From positions 7,876,503 through 7,940,502 of the forward strand of contig JANCRA010000007.1 in the NCBI GenBank assembly GCA_024362935.1: DNA of 64,000 nt, given 5' to 3'. Positions 30,511-44,290 of this stretch are shown here, piece by piece. The position numbers and the translations under genes were made by a program. Each line of letters begins with the position of its first letter. The stretch's first letter is position 1. The DNA is from Setophaga petechia (lineage: Eukaryota > Chordata > Aves > Passeriformes > Parulidae). A model generated the notes under the pieces. It had not been told where the DNA came from. It saw nothing but the letters and a program-made list of their open reading frames with translations, and did not search any database.

Positions 30511-33500
30511 AAAGAAATTAGGTAGCAATTGCTTAATCTTTTTCAATATATATCGTAATGTGGTATAAGGATATTTTCATCTGTATTCAAACTCATTCAT
30601 TCATTATGAAATATTGTAGTTTATCTTTAAATAATGATTCCATAAACAACCATTAATCTAAATAACAATTGTTAAATAAATACAGTGCTGCAATAATTTT
30701 TCTCATTTCCCTATCCCCTGCTACAGCTTGAGGGGGAATAAAACCCTGTGTGAAAACTGATGTTGTTTTGATGCTAGTCAGCAGTAAAACTCCATTTATC
30801 TGCTTTCATTTCTTTGACGTGGCTAACTTCTAATAAATGAGCTCCCTGCTCAGACTCAGTGAAGTGTATATTTTTGTTTCATAATAATGTCTACGTGATT
30901 AGCCAAGTAGAAAACTGCGTACTCAGTAGAAAAAAAGACATTAAAGAGGGTAACATTGTAATAATAATCTTCCCTAAATTGTAGTCAAATGGTTTGAAAT
31001 GGAAGAAAAACGTATTTCATGGTGTGTTAGGACTGGCAGAAAGTTCTTTAATTTGCATTTGTATACAGATGGTTTTTCTCCTGTGCTTAAGTGAACAAGT
31101 GAAAATAAGTCTTTACGTCCAGAACATATATAATGTTTGGGGACTTTTGCTCAGGTTCTTGTCTGGAACTCTTTAAATATATAAGCTTCAAATATCTTAG
31201 GTATTCTTTCCCTTCTCATTGCTTATCTCCTTCCACCCCAATACTTACTGATGAGTATCAGATGTAAAAAAATGCTTTTGGCACGTTATATGTTTTCCCA
31301 GTCCTTTCAGGATCTCTAGTTTTGGTAGGAATTATAAACTGTCCAGGACTGTGCTAATTTTGACAGATTTTCCACTGCTCTTAGGACATGAGCATCAGTT
31401 ATGTTCTAAACAAATGACTTCAGGGTATTTAAGGACACAAATTACCCCAGCCAGCAGAAAATGGTGCTCATGGTCACAAACAGCTCAGGTTCATCCTCTG
31501 AAGTTCACTCTGGCATGATGGCAGGACAGACTGGGGTGGTTGTTTCTTATGTTTAGGTGATGTATTTTTGTTCTATTCCCCAGAAGGATTTTGATGATGA
31601 CTGTGGTTAGTGCAGGCCTTACTCTCAGTGCTGAGCTCTGATGCTGCCTGGTCTGAGAGCTGAGTGAGCTCAGGTGGTTTCTGTAAACTCCTGTCATCAG
31701 GGCTTGTCTTAAACATGGCTTTTAGGAAGGGGTCAGTTTCAAATCGACTCAACAGTGGGTATTCTGCACTGTCACAGAGGCAGCAACACTTCTCAAGAGC
31801 TCTGAGGCACAATCTCTGGGTTTCTGCATTCAGATTTCTGTAACTGAAGGCCTGTCATTTAAAGTAGTATCAACATGTGCATGAGATTTAACTTAATGTT
31901 CTTCTATTGTAGATATCTTAATTGAGGTATGTTCTTGTTGAAATGAGATTTTTTGAGTACATTTAAAGTTTTAATCGTGCACAGGGGTTGGGATGGAGAC
32001 TTGCATCTTTCCTTCTGCCTCTGTCTCAACAGTAAGTTTGAATTCAGGCAGCCTGAAGTGAACAAGCAGAGAAATAAATTCTGCTGTGTACTGAGGGCCT
32101 CCCTGATTCAGGACCTGATACAGGGCAGGGCATGGGATCATGTCCTGGGATGGGAATTCCCTCCTTTGCCTCTTTGCCCCATGGTTCTCGATAGCCCTGG
32201 GTAAGCAGGTTTTACCTCTTTTCACAAACTGACTCCTGTATGCATGCCTAAATAATTTAAACTTTTTTTTCCCAAGACTTCTTGCCCTTCACACTCTTCC
32301 TCTATCATAGTTAGAAGTGCATTTATTTACTCTTGTGTGTGTGAGGGAGTTTCTTCTGTAGTTTGGATCTTTCTACAATGGTGGAAATAGAAATTGAGTT
32401 GTTTTCAGTGTGCTGTAATCTTGTACAGCATTTCTCCCCAGCATGTATCCAAAACTGTGTCCTTTGCTCAAAATAAGTGGTTTTACTCCATGCCACCAGG
32501 ACAAGAAAAACAAAATAAAACGTTTTCTCGCATCATCCTAATGTTTCTGTAGTGTTACCAGGCAAAAGAATGCTACTTAGGTTGGTATTGGCAACTCTCA
32601 AGCATTTTCTTGGTGAATGAATAGACAAGGAAGAGCTGTGGAAGGAGAACCTGAAGAAAGACTTGCACGTTTCTGTAGTGAATGGAGAGTGTGATTGTTT
32701 GAATTAGTGAGAAAAACAACTCAGCGTGTTCACTGTTGAATGCCAGCTTAAAGAAAAAAAAAAGCTAAAAATATTTTAGTCAAATAACTTGCCAAAGAAG
32801 GGGCTGTAATCCCTAATTTTTGGCATAAGTGATTATACTCAATTTGTAGTGTATATCTTGAAGTGAGAGGATAAATGAGGCCTTTTTTCTTTAGAGCTGT
32901 TGTAGTTTTTTTTTTTTTTTTTGTTTATTTTTTTCTAAAAGGGATTTTTGCCACTCCAAGAATAAAAGAAAACTGGAAGTTGGCTTGCTCCAGAGGCCAC
33001 AGAATCTGAAAAGTGGAATACTTACAAATAAGTGAGAGAAAGTTCCTCAATTGAGAAATAGGGAGTATTTTGGCATAAAAACTGCAAAGATGGTAACAGC
33101 TGCTTTATCTTAAATTTAATAGTTTGGCCTTAAGATGTTTGACTGTGGATCTTCCCAAATTAGATCTGGTTTGTTTTTCATTGCATTTAATCTGCTTACA
33201 AATAGTGCTTAGAGTTCCCTCCAACAGCTGCACAAAAGGGCATTTTGGGAATCACAAGTGATACAAATGAATAACTACTATGTGTGCCTTTGTCAAGTCA
33301 GACTCCCAAGAATCAGCTTTTATGGAAAAAAAAGATATAATATGTGCATTTCTATACTTGCCAACAGTTCCCACCTTCCCGTTATTTTATTTGGGATAAT
33401 CTGATTCCTTTTAGTCACAAGATTTTGGGGCCCATTCTTTTGTGAAAGTGAGCAAGCAGATAGACTTGAAAAGTGTATTCTGTGCTGGTCAGTTCATAAT

Positions 33501-36500
33501 GTTAATAAACTGTGGACTGAAATTGTCTTGCAGAACTGTGAGGTCCCTGAGAGTGGGGGATGGAATAAGTTATTTCAGGAACTGTGTGAACAGTCCTGTG
33601 CACTGAAGACCTTCTGAGCTAAGAAAATTCTGTGAGCTGTATTTTTCTTTTCAGTTCTATTTGCAGGCTAATTTCTTCTGGAGAGTTGGGGTGTATTTTC
33701 ATATAGAAATTCAAAGATCATGATTTCTTGCCTATAAGAAATCAATTATGGAGTATCAACTGCAGAGCCACAAGCATTTTGCAGGACTCAGTCTTTAGGG
33801 AAAACCACAAAAAATTACAGGATAACTGCCCCTTTGGAGCTGGTGCTTTTTTTAACCCGATTTTGTGATCCAAGTTTACTACTTTGCTTCCTGAATGGCT
33901 ATTCAGAGTCAGGACTGCATGTTTAATTTTACACTGAAATTAATGAAGTCTGGATGACTTTCTACCCTTCCACTGCAGTGCCTTTCAGTACAACATTTTT
34001 GTTTTTGTTGAGGAGAGTAAAAGAATTTCTACCCAACTTATAGTAATATTGTGCTGTTTTTCTTGCTTTTGACTGTATTTCAGGACAATTCCTGGGTTGA
34101 TTTATGCATTCTATGGGACTGTAGCACCTGATGAATTATTGGTCAGAACAGGCATGAAGCCCTGCATGAGAGGCAGAAATCAGTAGCACTGTTGTGAATG
34201 AGTCAGAGTCTTCCTGGAAGACTCAGTGCAAGATGGAGAAAACTGAACTGAAGCCCTAAAGCTGAAACTAAAACACAAATCTTGTGTTGGGCTCATTTGT
34301 TTCAAAACAGGTCTGGAGATCATTTACTGTGAGGAAGCTTGGCTCAGCTGAGTATTTTAGGTGTGAAAAAATCCTTTTTTATTATGAGAATCTCTCCATT
34401 GGAGGATGAAAGAAAAGAACTTGTCTCTTTTCCCCCCAAAGCATACATACTTTCAAAGGTTTAACAGCTTCAGGATTAGGAAATTACATATTCCTTTTAT
34501 TGTTTTTTGCTGCTGTAGGTTTTGTTGGTTATTGGGGATGCATAAAAATTGTTTCATGTGAGCTCTATGGAGGTTGTTGAACCACGGTGTCAACATTCAG
34601 CTAAATCATTGTTTAGCCTTGCAATTGTTTCTTTTGGGGAGGAATTGCAGGTGGGAGGTAAAAAGTTCAGTGTAATTATTTCTCTACTGTGTTGGAAACA
34701 AGCTCTATGCCTATTGTATGCACTTGCCTCTGAAGTATAAACAGTTTATGCTGTTGGAATGTTTTGGGAAAGCAGGGAAGGTATTGGAGGAAGGGTGTGA
34801 TTTGTAGCTATTTAAACTTCTGCATTTAGTCAAAGGGGAGCTGTTATTTCATTTTCACTTGCATTTAATTGATTTAGCTCCAAGATTAGATCAATCTGTG
34901 CCTGGTTTAGCATCAGTGCATGGGATCTGATATGCAAAGCTGTTTTACTTGCCCAGTCCCCCACAGAGGCTGAAGCTGTACAGGTCTGAAGAGCTTTGGT
35001 GACAACATAGCTCCTATGCAGGGAGGTCCATGGGGGAAAGCTGGGAACCTCCCTGGTGTCTGCTTCCATTCCTGTTGCCTGTGTCTGGCTGATTTGCTGT
35101 GTCCACAGCCCCCTCCAGTTCATCTGGCTGCTGTCATCAGCTGGGCTGGGAAGGCAGCAGGCACAGACAGAGGCGCCTCTGCTGAGAGCAGGAGGAGAGA
35201 GGAGGGCACACAATGCTGAGTTACTGTGACCTGCTGTCCTATTTCTCATTTTCACAGCCTCTGCTGGCTGGTAGGAGCTCCAGCAGGAGCTGACAGCTGC
35301 AAGAAGTAAGGCAGAAGTTGTGAGCAGAGCCAAGTATGGGAAGAAGTCTGAGTCCTGAAACTGCCCATGGTGGTTCTGCTAACAGAATGTAATCATCTGG
35401 GGATAGCTGGTTGAGAAGACAAAGATCCCAGGCAAAAAATTTATATACTTTCATCTGCCAAGTGTGTTACTGTCTGTATGTGACCTCTTAAATACATAAC
35501 TCTGCAGTGAGCTGACAGAATGTTTTTGGTGAGAGAATGTACTTTTCATCTGGGTTTTCCTGCACTGGTAGTCCTTTCTGTCAGTATCTCTCTACTGACT
35601 CTCAAGACATTTTGAACTTCTTGGCTGCTGTTGATTGAATTTGACAGAGCAGAAATAGTTCAAAGCTAGTTTTCCACAAGCTTCTTGAAAATAGGTGCAC
35701 GGACAAATTCACATTCCCAGTTCATGCACTGTGGTGTGGGCTTAGCTGTGTTACCACACAGCAAAGAATCTAAGCTGGGATGGGGAGCAGGCAGGGTAAG
35801 TTCCAGTGCTTACAAAATGACTTGCTTAATTGTGTCACATGCCCATTAAACAGCTTTGCCACCAACCTTTGTTAAAGTTTACCAGAAATGAAACTGAGAT
35901 CCAGCTTGGAGACTGTTCAAAGATGTGGAACGTGTTTAAAAAACCCAAGAGGGTTTTTTGTTCCCTTTATGTTATATAGTTAGTAGGACCATGTGCCCAA
36001 CAGGTATGCATTTCTCATCCTTACAAAAATAGGGTTGTGACATAGGCAGGCAGTCCTAAAAAGTTTAAAAAACAAAACCCTGGGATCTTCATGGTCCTAC
36101 CTGTGGAGTGGTCTTCCAGTCACTCTGGCCCTGTAGGACCTGAGGCTGTCCTGCCTGTGGTCTCCAGACCTCCTTATCTCAGGAGCTGCCAGGCTTTGGA
36201 ACAAGTGTCTGGGGGTCAGCTCTTGGGGCTCTCTGATGGTTCCATTTCCCTGCCATTTTCTGTCTACTCTCTCTTTCTTTTTCTTTATTTGATTATGATA
36301 TTTTGATTATGGTATGTGTCTGTTTGTCAAGGAGAAGGCTAAATTAACCAGAAGAATGTTTTGTAACCAAAGATAAAAAGGCAAGCTTTTCTGCATCCAG
36401 TTTTAGAAAGGACAGGAGTTTCTTCTTGCCTTTTAGGTGTACATTCTTGTTGTAACTTAGAAACAACTTGTGGTAAGAGTTTCTGCCTCTGGCAATTTCA

Positions 36501-39500
36501 GTTCCATTCACTTATTCAGTCTCCCAGCTGTTTACTTTTTACAAACTGAAATGACCAATTTGCATAGGGCCAGTCCATGCTAGATCTACCTGGTGGTAGA
36601 TCAAGATGGTGCCAAAATTTAGTTACTTGGTTAAGTGATCACTTTAAATTGTATTGATAGCCTTCCTGTTGAATGGACACTTCTGTACTCATTTTAACAA
36701 TTCTTCAAATTCTCATCTAATTATCTAATATCTTAAAAAGTTCATTAACTTTGTCCATAGCCTGGGTTTTAGTTCTCTGTAGCCTTACAGACTCTTTAGG
36801 CACCATCTTCATTGCAATTTCCTTTGTTATCTTTGCAACCACTTGGAAAAAGCTATATAATGGAAAAACACTGGATGAGTACTTTGGATTTTAACTTTTA
36901 TTTACAATTTCTGTGTTCAGTCCTAAAAAAAAATAAAATTAATAATAGCCTAGTGTTGAAGCAGTGGGTGTGGCAGAGAGTCAGCATAGGGAAGAAGGGT
37001 AGTTTTGCATTATTTGTCCTTAAAATAAACATGGTTTTGAATATATAAAGGGCATGTGAAGCATTCAGAAAAGAATGAGGAAGAAAAACACTTTCCTTTT
37101 ACAGTAAGTTCTAAGTAAGTGATGTATTAAAACTGTAGTGTTGGATCAGAATGCTGTGGTGTGCAGAACTGTGTCTCTGCATGGACAGATGCATGTAAGG
37201 GTGATAGTTGCAGACATTCAGGCTAATTATATGCCATATTTCCTAACATGTGTGTTCATATATCATCTTATGTACAGTTTAAAAGTATTCCAGTTGTTAA
37301 TATGTGTGATATGAAAGTAAGGAATGATGATTTTTCTGTGCCACTTTTTGGTAGAATCTGAACTGATAGATTTGCAGCCTGCATTTTCTGCTTTGTGTAT
37401 TAGTTTTTATAAACAGAAAATTAATAAATAAATTACTCTTTGTTCTTAACTCATAACTTGTATGTGAAACCTGATTTAGGGATGTATTTAGATCTTAGTC
37501 TAGGTCCCAAATATAACTGTTTTATAGAATTGGTTTTTGCTGTTCAAACAAGCTAAGGAATTTGGCTGGAGAGTTGACTGCATGAATATCTGGTGGTGGT
37601 GGCTTCTGTGGTGCTCTCAATTCTGACAGCAGTTCTTCATGGAACTGCTGAAGACCTTCCAGCTTCCCAAAGCTCCAAATGTCAGTGATCCTTCAGTGTC
37701 TTGTTTATTAGCCTGGACGTTAACTATTGTCATTTTGCAATGCTATTGCAAAACAGAAGTTTGTTGGTTTAGTATAAGAAAGCTCTTAGAATTGTGAAAT
37801 TAAAAAAACAAAATCACTTTTTGTAATGATCATGAGTGAGCTTAGTCCTGGTATGTGCAATATATGCCAATTCATATACCCAAACCCATATTCCTCTCTT
37901 GTGAGGGCCATGAATTGCATCAATGATATTGTTATTCAGAGAACTTCATTTTGCTAGAAGTAGTATCTAACTTGTGCATTTTGAAATTATTTTCCAAATA
38001 CTCATAAGCATTTGCTTGTACATCATCACCACAGATTATATCAGTTCTCTGCAGGAAATTTGTTCATGTGGTGATTGACACTTTCTTCTCCTAGAGAGAC
38101 AGACATTACTAAATGCATGGAAACTTCACTAGAATTTTTTTCCTAGAACAGGAAATTTCTCATTAGGTCTTCCAGGATCCTGCCCACTGATAAAATACGA
38201 AGAAAATATACAACTCAATTATTTAATGAAAAACTTGGGATCTCTAATACTTGTTACTAGGGGCAATACTAATGTCAGCAGTAGGAAAAGGTGGCTGTCC
38301 TGCTAAGCTTACATTTTCATACTTCCAACTGTGATTGCACAGCACAATAGCAAGTACAGTGTTCTCCGTGTGCAGTGCAGTAACATGATGTTTATTTTGT
38401 GAACCATCAGACATCAAGGCTGAACATTTTGGGTTTAGACTTCATAATTCTTCAAAATTAGTACTTCAAGGGTCATCACACCAACCTGTAGTGGTCTGCA
38501 CTGAATGGGGTTTGTAGTTTAAAAACATATTGGAGAGAATGATTATGTGGCAGAGCATAGTCTTATACCATGGGATTTAGAAATGAGAAGGGTCTGAGAA
38601 GGGTCTTGGGGAATGGCAACCAGCAAGAACACTTTTACAGAGGCAGGGATGTGGAATTGCTCCTAAGTTAGTAATGTTCATCACCTGTCCTTGTGCTTTT
38701 AGACATTCCGCCCTCTGGTATGTGCTGCCTGATCACAGCAACAAAGTTTACTGCATAATCACCCTGGGTGTTGTATTTTTAACCTTCATGGAAAGAAGTC
38801 AGTCAGTCCTCCCTAGGTGACCTGACTAAGTTAGTAAATTTGCTTGTTTAATCAATTTGCCAATGGTGATTTGCCATTGCCTTCATTGGGAGTGGAAACA
38901 ACAAAGGTAATCAGAGAGAGGGTGTTACATTTGTAGCCTTTTAATAGTGTACTTAAAACATGTTGACTCTAGTGTTCTGTGCCATTTTTTAGTTGAAAGA
39001 TGTTTTTTCAAAACCATGGCAAGGTCTGTGGAAAGGCTTGTAAAGCTTTTGATGATGACCCAGACCTTTAAATGGCCTAGCAGGCTCAGAACCAATGTCA
39101 AAACCAGAGAACAGAGCAGGGGAATCCAATAGCTACTGGATGTGATGGCTCTTGTGCCACGTGTGTGGCTTTCCCCTCTGTGTGGAGTGCTACTTTCTAT
39201 ATATACAGAAACATGAATGTTTGTAGTTACCCATGTTTTGTGTGTTGAATCAGTGCTTCTAGGCAGCAGTAGATTTGGAGTGCTTATGTTCTTTCACCTT
39301 TCTGCCAGTGTGCAGTAAGGCTTGGTGCAAACCAAAATTACAGATTTCAGCACAGTTTGGGAAGCTTTCAGTTTGTGCTGTAGGCCTGATGCTTTCTGCC
39401 GAGCACAAGGCTTCTCAGAGCACAGACCAGTGAGGGAGAACATGTCTAGCTGGGCTACTCTTAAAGCTTTGTGCTGCCCTGCACTGCCACAGCCATGTGG

Positions 39501-40063
39501 GACAGCAAGATGTGCTTACCACAATTGTCTTCCAGATTTTTTTACCCCTTAATTATTTTATAATGATGCTTGGATAAAGGTGGTTTGTTGTTGTTGTGTT
39601 TTGTTTTGGTTTTTTCCTGTAGAGCTCTGAATTTTCTTTTTTGAATTACATTGGTAACTCCCCCCTTACTTGCCAGAAATCAAGCTTGTTCCTTGTTTTA
39701 TTTCTTCACAACACTTTCCCCTCTGTTTCTCTCTATACTTGCTGTCAATATCAGAGTGTCCTGTTACCATTGTTGCTGCTTAAGTGCTTCCTCTAAATCT
39801 TGCTCCATGTACTCAGACCATTTTTGGGAGTGGAAGAAGGAAGGTACTCTTAATTTCCTGAATATTTGCTAGAAGCAGTCACCCATTCTATCACTCTTCC
39901 CAGCAATCACTGTATGGTATAATTGTGCCACGTTTCACTGATTCAGGTCATGCAGAGTGGCTACAGAGATGTATATCTGTTTCCAGACAAATACTGGAAT
40001 ACAGTCTGGGCACTGTGTCCGGGTTATTAGTTACACTTACTGCTTTATTTCAAGCATTTTAGC

Positions 40064-40082
40064 TTTTTTTTTTTTTTTTTTT
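40064..40082. repeat. T19 homopolymer
   Basis: Nineteen consecutive T on the plus strand inside the putative intron. No element is recognised on either side. Confidence 0.85.
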
Positions 40083-40999
40083 CCCTGCAAGACATTCATC
40101 TTTCTGTGAGTAGTTTACTGAGATCAAACAACCATGCATGACTCATCACCTTTGTCAGTATTTGGTGGATGTGAAGAAAAAACTAGAAACAGGAGTGACC
40201 AAATTCAAATTTATCCTTCTCCCTCTGCCTGTGACTATTTTACAACTTCTTCATCTAGCATATGCAGCATGTGCCACAAACTCCTTCCATTCTTAGTCAT
40301 GCTAAAGAAGATCCACCTCTGTGCCTCCCTGCAAGGCTCTGAATTGTAGTTGCCAGTGCTTGCTTCCCACACCCACTCCCTGGATTCCGTGCCCAAGTGT
40401 TACAAATGACACGGCATTGCTCTCAGAGTGTCAGGGGACAGTTGTAATATTTGATTAAATAAATACCACTCATATTATGGGATGCTGCACAGCAGACTTT
40501 TCTCTCTGTATGATGGCAATGCTAGATGCTCACCTCAAACATCCTGGAGCTGGGTGACAGATGCTAAGAGGAAGCAAAAGAAGCCAAAGTCCTGGAGCTG
40601 TTGTAGGTGGGTGGTGTTAGTAATTCTAGTGGAAGTGTTTTCGCAGTAGTAATTTCAAGATATAAAAAGAAAAGGTCGCATATAAACTTGCATAACCTTT
40701 GGCTTTTATAATCTGTCAGGAGGAGAGGAAACTGCACAAGGTTTTTATTGTGTGAAATGACTTTCTCCTTTTCTCTTCTCCCACCTTAATCAGTCAGTTT
40801 AATAAAAGATAACACCTCTTAACATTAGCTACATAATGGCTCTGAGGCTGGTACAGCTGGGAAGTGAATGAGAAGCGTAGGGGAAAGAAGAATTCATTCA
40901 GTGAAAAGGTACAAACAGTAGGCACCGAAGCGAACAATAAGATTTGTCACACGCTTGGGCGGAGCAAAGGGGTGGCGAAGAGGTCCCAGCTGGTGTGAG

Positions 41000-41290
41000 C
41001 AGGCAGTGTTTGCCCCTGCCCGGTCCCTCTCAGCTCTTTGGGAGCAGCCCAGGGCTGAGACACCTGCAGGGCCAGCAGCAGCTGTGCCACCGGAGCGGCC
41101 ACCACCAGGTGGCACCGAGCCCCCCTCTTGTGGCCACCAGGTGGCACCGAGCCCCCGCGCTTGCGGCCACCTGAGCGTGCCGGACCTGCCGGGGCGCTCG
41201 GGGTGCAGGAGCGTGCGCTCCCCGCGTGTTCTTCCATTGCGGACACTCCGTGTTCGAGATGCGCACTCGGTTAAACGAGCCTGTTTGAAG
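41000..41290. promoter_or_regulatory. Isolated CpG-rich patch with two tandem CTCF-type motifs
   Basis: A CpG-dense block (densest 41090-41290) in otherwise CpG-poor intron. CCACCAGGTGGCA occurs at 41102-41114 and 41134-41146, in a 32-bp tandem unit also containing CACCGAGCCCCC. The second copy reads TGGCCACCAGGTGGCAC, fitting the CTCF core CCASYAGRKGGCRS at every position. Each also contains CAGGTG, a ZEB/SNAIL-type E-box. A diverged third start (GGCCACCTGAG) follows at 41163. No good splice donor was found, so a first exon here is not supported. Confidence 0.5.
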
Positions 41291-41407
41291 TGTTATACCG
41301 AGGAGTTCAGGGAGGGCATGGTTTTGTTCCTGAAAGCGACTGAGTCGCATCAGTGGCTGTTACACAGTCAGGAAATTCCCTTTGGGATGTGACAGATTTT
41401 GTGCGGA

Positions 41408-41821
41408 TTTTTCTTTTAATTTTTTTTTTCTTTTTTTGTTTTCTTTTCTTTTTAAAATTTTTTCCCTTTTCTTTTTTTTCCCTTTTCTCTTTTTTCCCTT
41501 TCCTTTTTTTTTTCCTTTTCTTTTTTTTTTCCTTTTCTTTCTTTTTTTCCCTTTTCTTTTTTTTTCCCTTTTCTTTTTTTTTCCCTTTTCTTTTTTTTTC
41601 CCTTTTCTTTTTTTTTTCCCTTTTCTTTTTTTTTTCCCTTTTCTTTTTTTTTCCTTTTCTTTTTTTTCCCCTTTTCTTTTTTCCCTTTTTATTTTTCTCT
41701 TATTTTTCCGTTTTATTTTTTATTTTTCGCTTATTTTTCCTTTTATTTTTTTATTTTTCTCTTTTATTTTTTCCCTTTTAAATTTTTTCTTTTTCCCCTT
41801 CCTTCTCTTTCTTTTTTTCCC
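41408..41821 (+). repeat. 410-bp homopyrimidine tract with 17-18 bp periodicity
   Basis: Nearly pure T/C on the plus strand, with many units of the form CCCTTTTCTTTTTTTTT. It keeps two frames open for 143 and 256 codons as Phe/Leu/Ser/Pro strings, which are not protein genes. The tract is followed by A16 at 41867-41882. Confidence 0.95.
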
Positions 41822-44181
41822 TGTGGATGTGTCGTTTGTTTTTTGGTTTTTTTTTGACCCTGCTCCAAAAAAAAAAAAAAAAGGTTATGCTTTTCATACT
41901 GGCTGTTTTTTACGGAACATCATGTCAAAAAAGTCACGAGCTTGCTGTTGTGGTTTAAAGCCTTTCTCCCGAGGGTTATTCCCGTGCATGATCTGGAAGG
42001 GCTTTGCTGAATGGGATAACTCTGTGCTCAGAGTGGTTGTGCCTTTGTGTTATCTCCCGTGCTTTCCTTTGCATGCATTTAAACAAGGATTCCTGGAAAT
42101 GAACGCTTTTTATCTGAATTGCAGAACTAACAGACTTTTCATGGCCTAGTGGATAGATAGATGCTGAGTGAAACACTGGAGACAGCAAACACATCTGCCT
42201 CTGCCCAAACATGCAGCTCCTTTCTCTCCCTCTTTCCTCTGAGAAGTTTCAATTTGTGAGTCTTGCTCTTCCTGACTGTTTTGGTGGAAGGTGGATACCC
42301 TAAGCTGCACTTCTAAATGCTTTTCCTTTCATTTTGCTCTACAGACTGTGCAAAGTCAGGGCAGTAGGAGCTCTTTGTTCTGTCTGCAGTGTTATGTATG
42401 GCTCCCCAGCTTGCCTTTCTCTGGTAATTGATCCTTCCTTTCAGCATTTAATCAGTTTAGCAGGTTCAAGTGCCATCATTCACGTTTATGACTGTTCTCT
42501 GAAGCAACGCAGCTATTCAATATCTGTAGTGTGGGGGCTGAGGGGGGAAGTGAGAGGTTATTGCAAGCTAAGTATATTAACTGAGAAAAGGGATTTAGAA
42601 AAAAAGCCATGCAGAAAGGTGTTGATTTTTTTTTTTTTCACAAGGAAACACAAAGTAATAGCATAGGAAGGATTAAGAGGATTTAAAGCTCTAATAACCC
42701 AAACTGACTGGAGTGGGTCTTAATGTGTATTTCTTAGATAGGACTTATGGGACTTCCCATATTTTCCAGGAGATGAAACCTTTGTAATTGTCAGTTATGT
42801 AGGGAGGGGTTTATTTGGCAAATGGCATCTTGTGGCTGTTCTTAACTTGCCTTGCTGCCATCATTGGCAGTGCTGCCAGTCCTTCCTGAACAAGATGGGT
42901 CCTTGTATTTTTCACAGTGCTGCAGGGATGTCATCACATCACTGTCACACTGCAAGTGCATTCCACATATGAAACTCTGTTTTTTTTGTGTGTATATTGC
43001 TGCATTTGCTATTGGGAGGAAATAAGATGCAGATATGCAAGCAGCCCTCCAGCCCCAGTCATGCTGAAATTGTTTTGTCTTGGGACAACTTATCCAGTGT
43101 TCATCACTCAGTGCCTATCCCAGCATTCTTTTTTTCTAAGTAGTAATTGCCCCTGCTGGCCACAGATCAATTAAATTCTGTATTTTTCTTGGTAGGAGGT
43201 AGTGTTGAACCACCTGTCATGTCCCCTGACATAATATAAAACAGTCCCAAAGAAAGAGGAGTGCAAGAAAGAGAATGAAAAATACCAGCTTGGGGAAAAA
43301 ACCCCAAACCAACAAATGACAACCCAAAATGTTACTGGAAGAATAAGGTTAGAATAAAAAAGTAGTCTTTGCCATGCATGCTTAGATAGCTGTTGTGTAA
43401 TCTTGAAATTTAATGCAAATGTGCTTTTCCTGTCTTTGTAGTCAGCTCCTGTTAAAACTGGATTTCTGTGCTGGCAGAAGAAATGCTGGGCTGTGTGTTG
43501 GGCTCTGTGGTATTTAAAGGAATTTAAATAGTTGAAAATTAATAATTGGAATCAGTCCTGTGCAAAAATATTAGATTCAAGACAACAAATATTGTTAAGA
43601 ATAGATGATGTGTTTTGTCACAAAAGTAAAGCAGGTTCTGCTCCTCTTTGAAAAACTTTGTTGTTTGAAGGTCACTATGGGCTGAGTTTGTTTTTTGAAT
43701 GTGTTAGGACACTTAAAAAAGCAGCCTTTTTTTTCTCTTATTGTTCAGGACTTAATCTGTAGCAATTGAAGTTTATGAAACAAAAGTGATAATTTATCCT
43801 GATAAGATTTTATTTTTTTTTTGTCCTTGGATACTCTTTAACGAGACTAGATCTTAAATTCAGTGCCAAGGCCACGGCCTGCATTTTGTGTTGCTGTTCT
43901 ATCCCACACCTTTTCCTCAGGTCTCTTCAAACATGCCCATTAACACTGAATTGCAATTCAGTGAAAACTCTAAACGTGATCTTGGTCAGTGCTTGCTGAT
44001 CTGATAACTCTGAATGTGGTGGTGTTGGTTTAATATTGTGTTTGTATGTGTGTGTTCAGAACATTGCGGCCTCAGCCAGCAGCATTTGGAAGCAGAAGAG
44101 GGATTTGCCAGTGATTAGTCCAGGCTAGGTTGTACTGCTGCTGAGATATTTGATCTGTAACACTTTGGTCTCAGATATAGT

Positions 44182-44290
44182 CATGGAATCATAAAATAAT
44201 TAAGGCTGGAAAAGATCCTTAAGATCATCAAGTCCATCACCAAACTGTGTCCCAAACCATTCTTTATCCCTTAGTGCCCACCCCTGTGCT
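44182..44290 (-). mobile_element. CR1 LINE 3' terminal fragment, minus orientation
   Basis: ATGGAATCATAAAATAATTA, then AGGCTGGAAAAGATCCTTAA, then GATCATCAAGTCCATCACCA is the reverse complement of a typical avian CR1 3' end (terminal octamer-like ATTCTATG, then the GGTTGGAAAAGACC-type motif). Only about 110 bp remain, with no coding part. Confidence 0.75.

Noticed and set aside
34830..35333. 167-codon minus frame with a signal-peptide-like N-terminus
   Set aside because: The frame starts at TTG, not ATG, and continues without any recognisable domain; treated as chance.
41353..42149. 143- and 256-codon plus frames rich in Phe, Leu and Pro
   Set aside because: Pure translation of the homopyrimidine tract; not a membrane protein.
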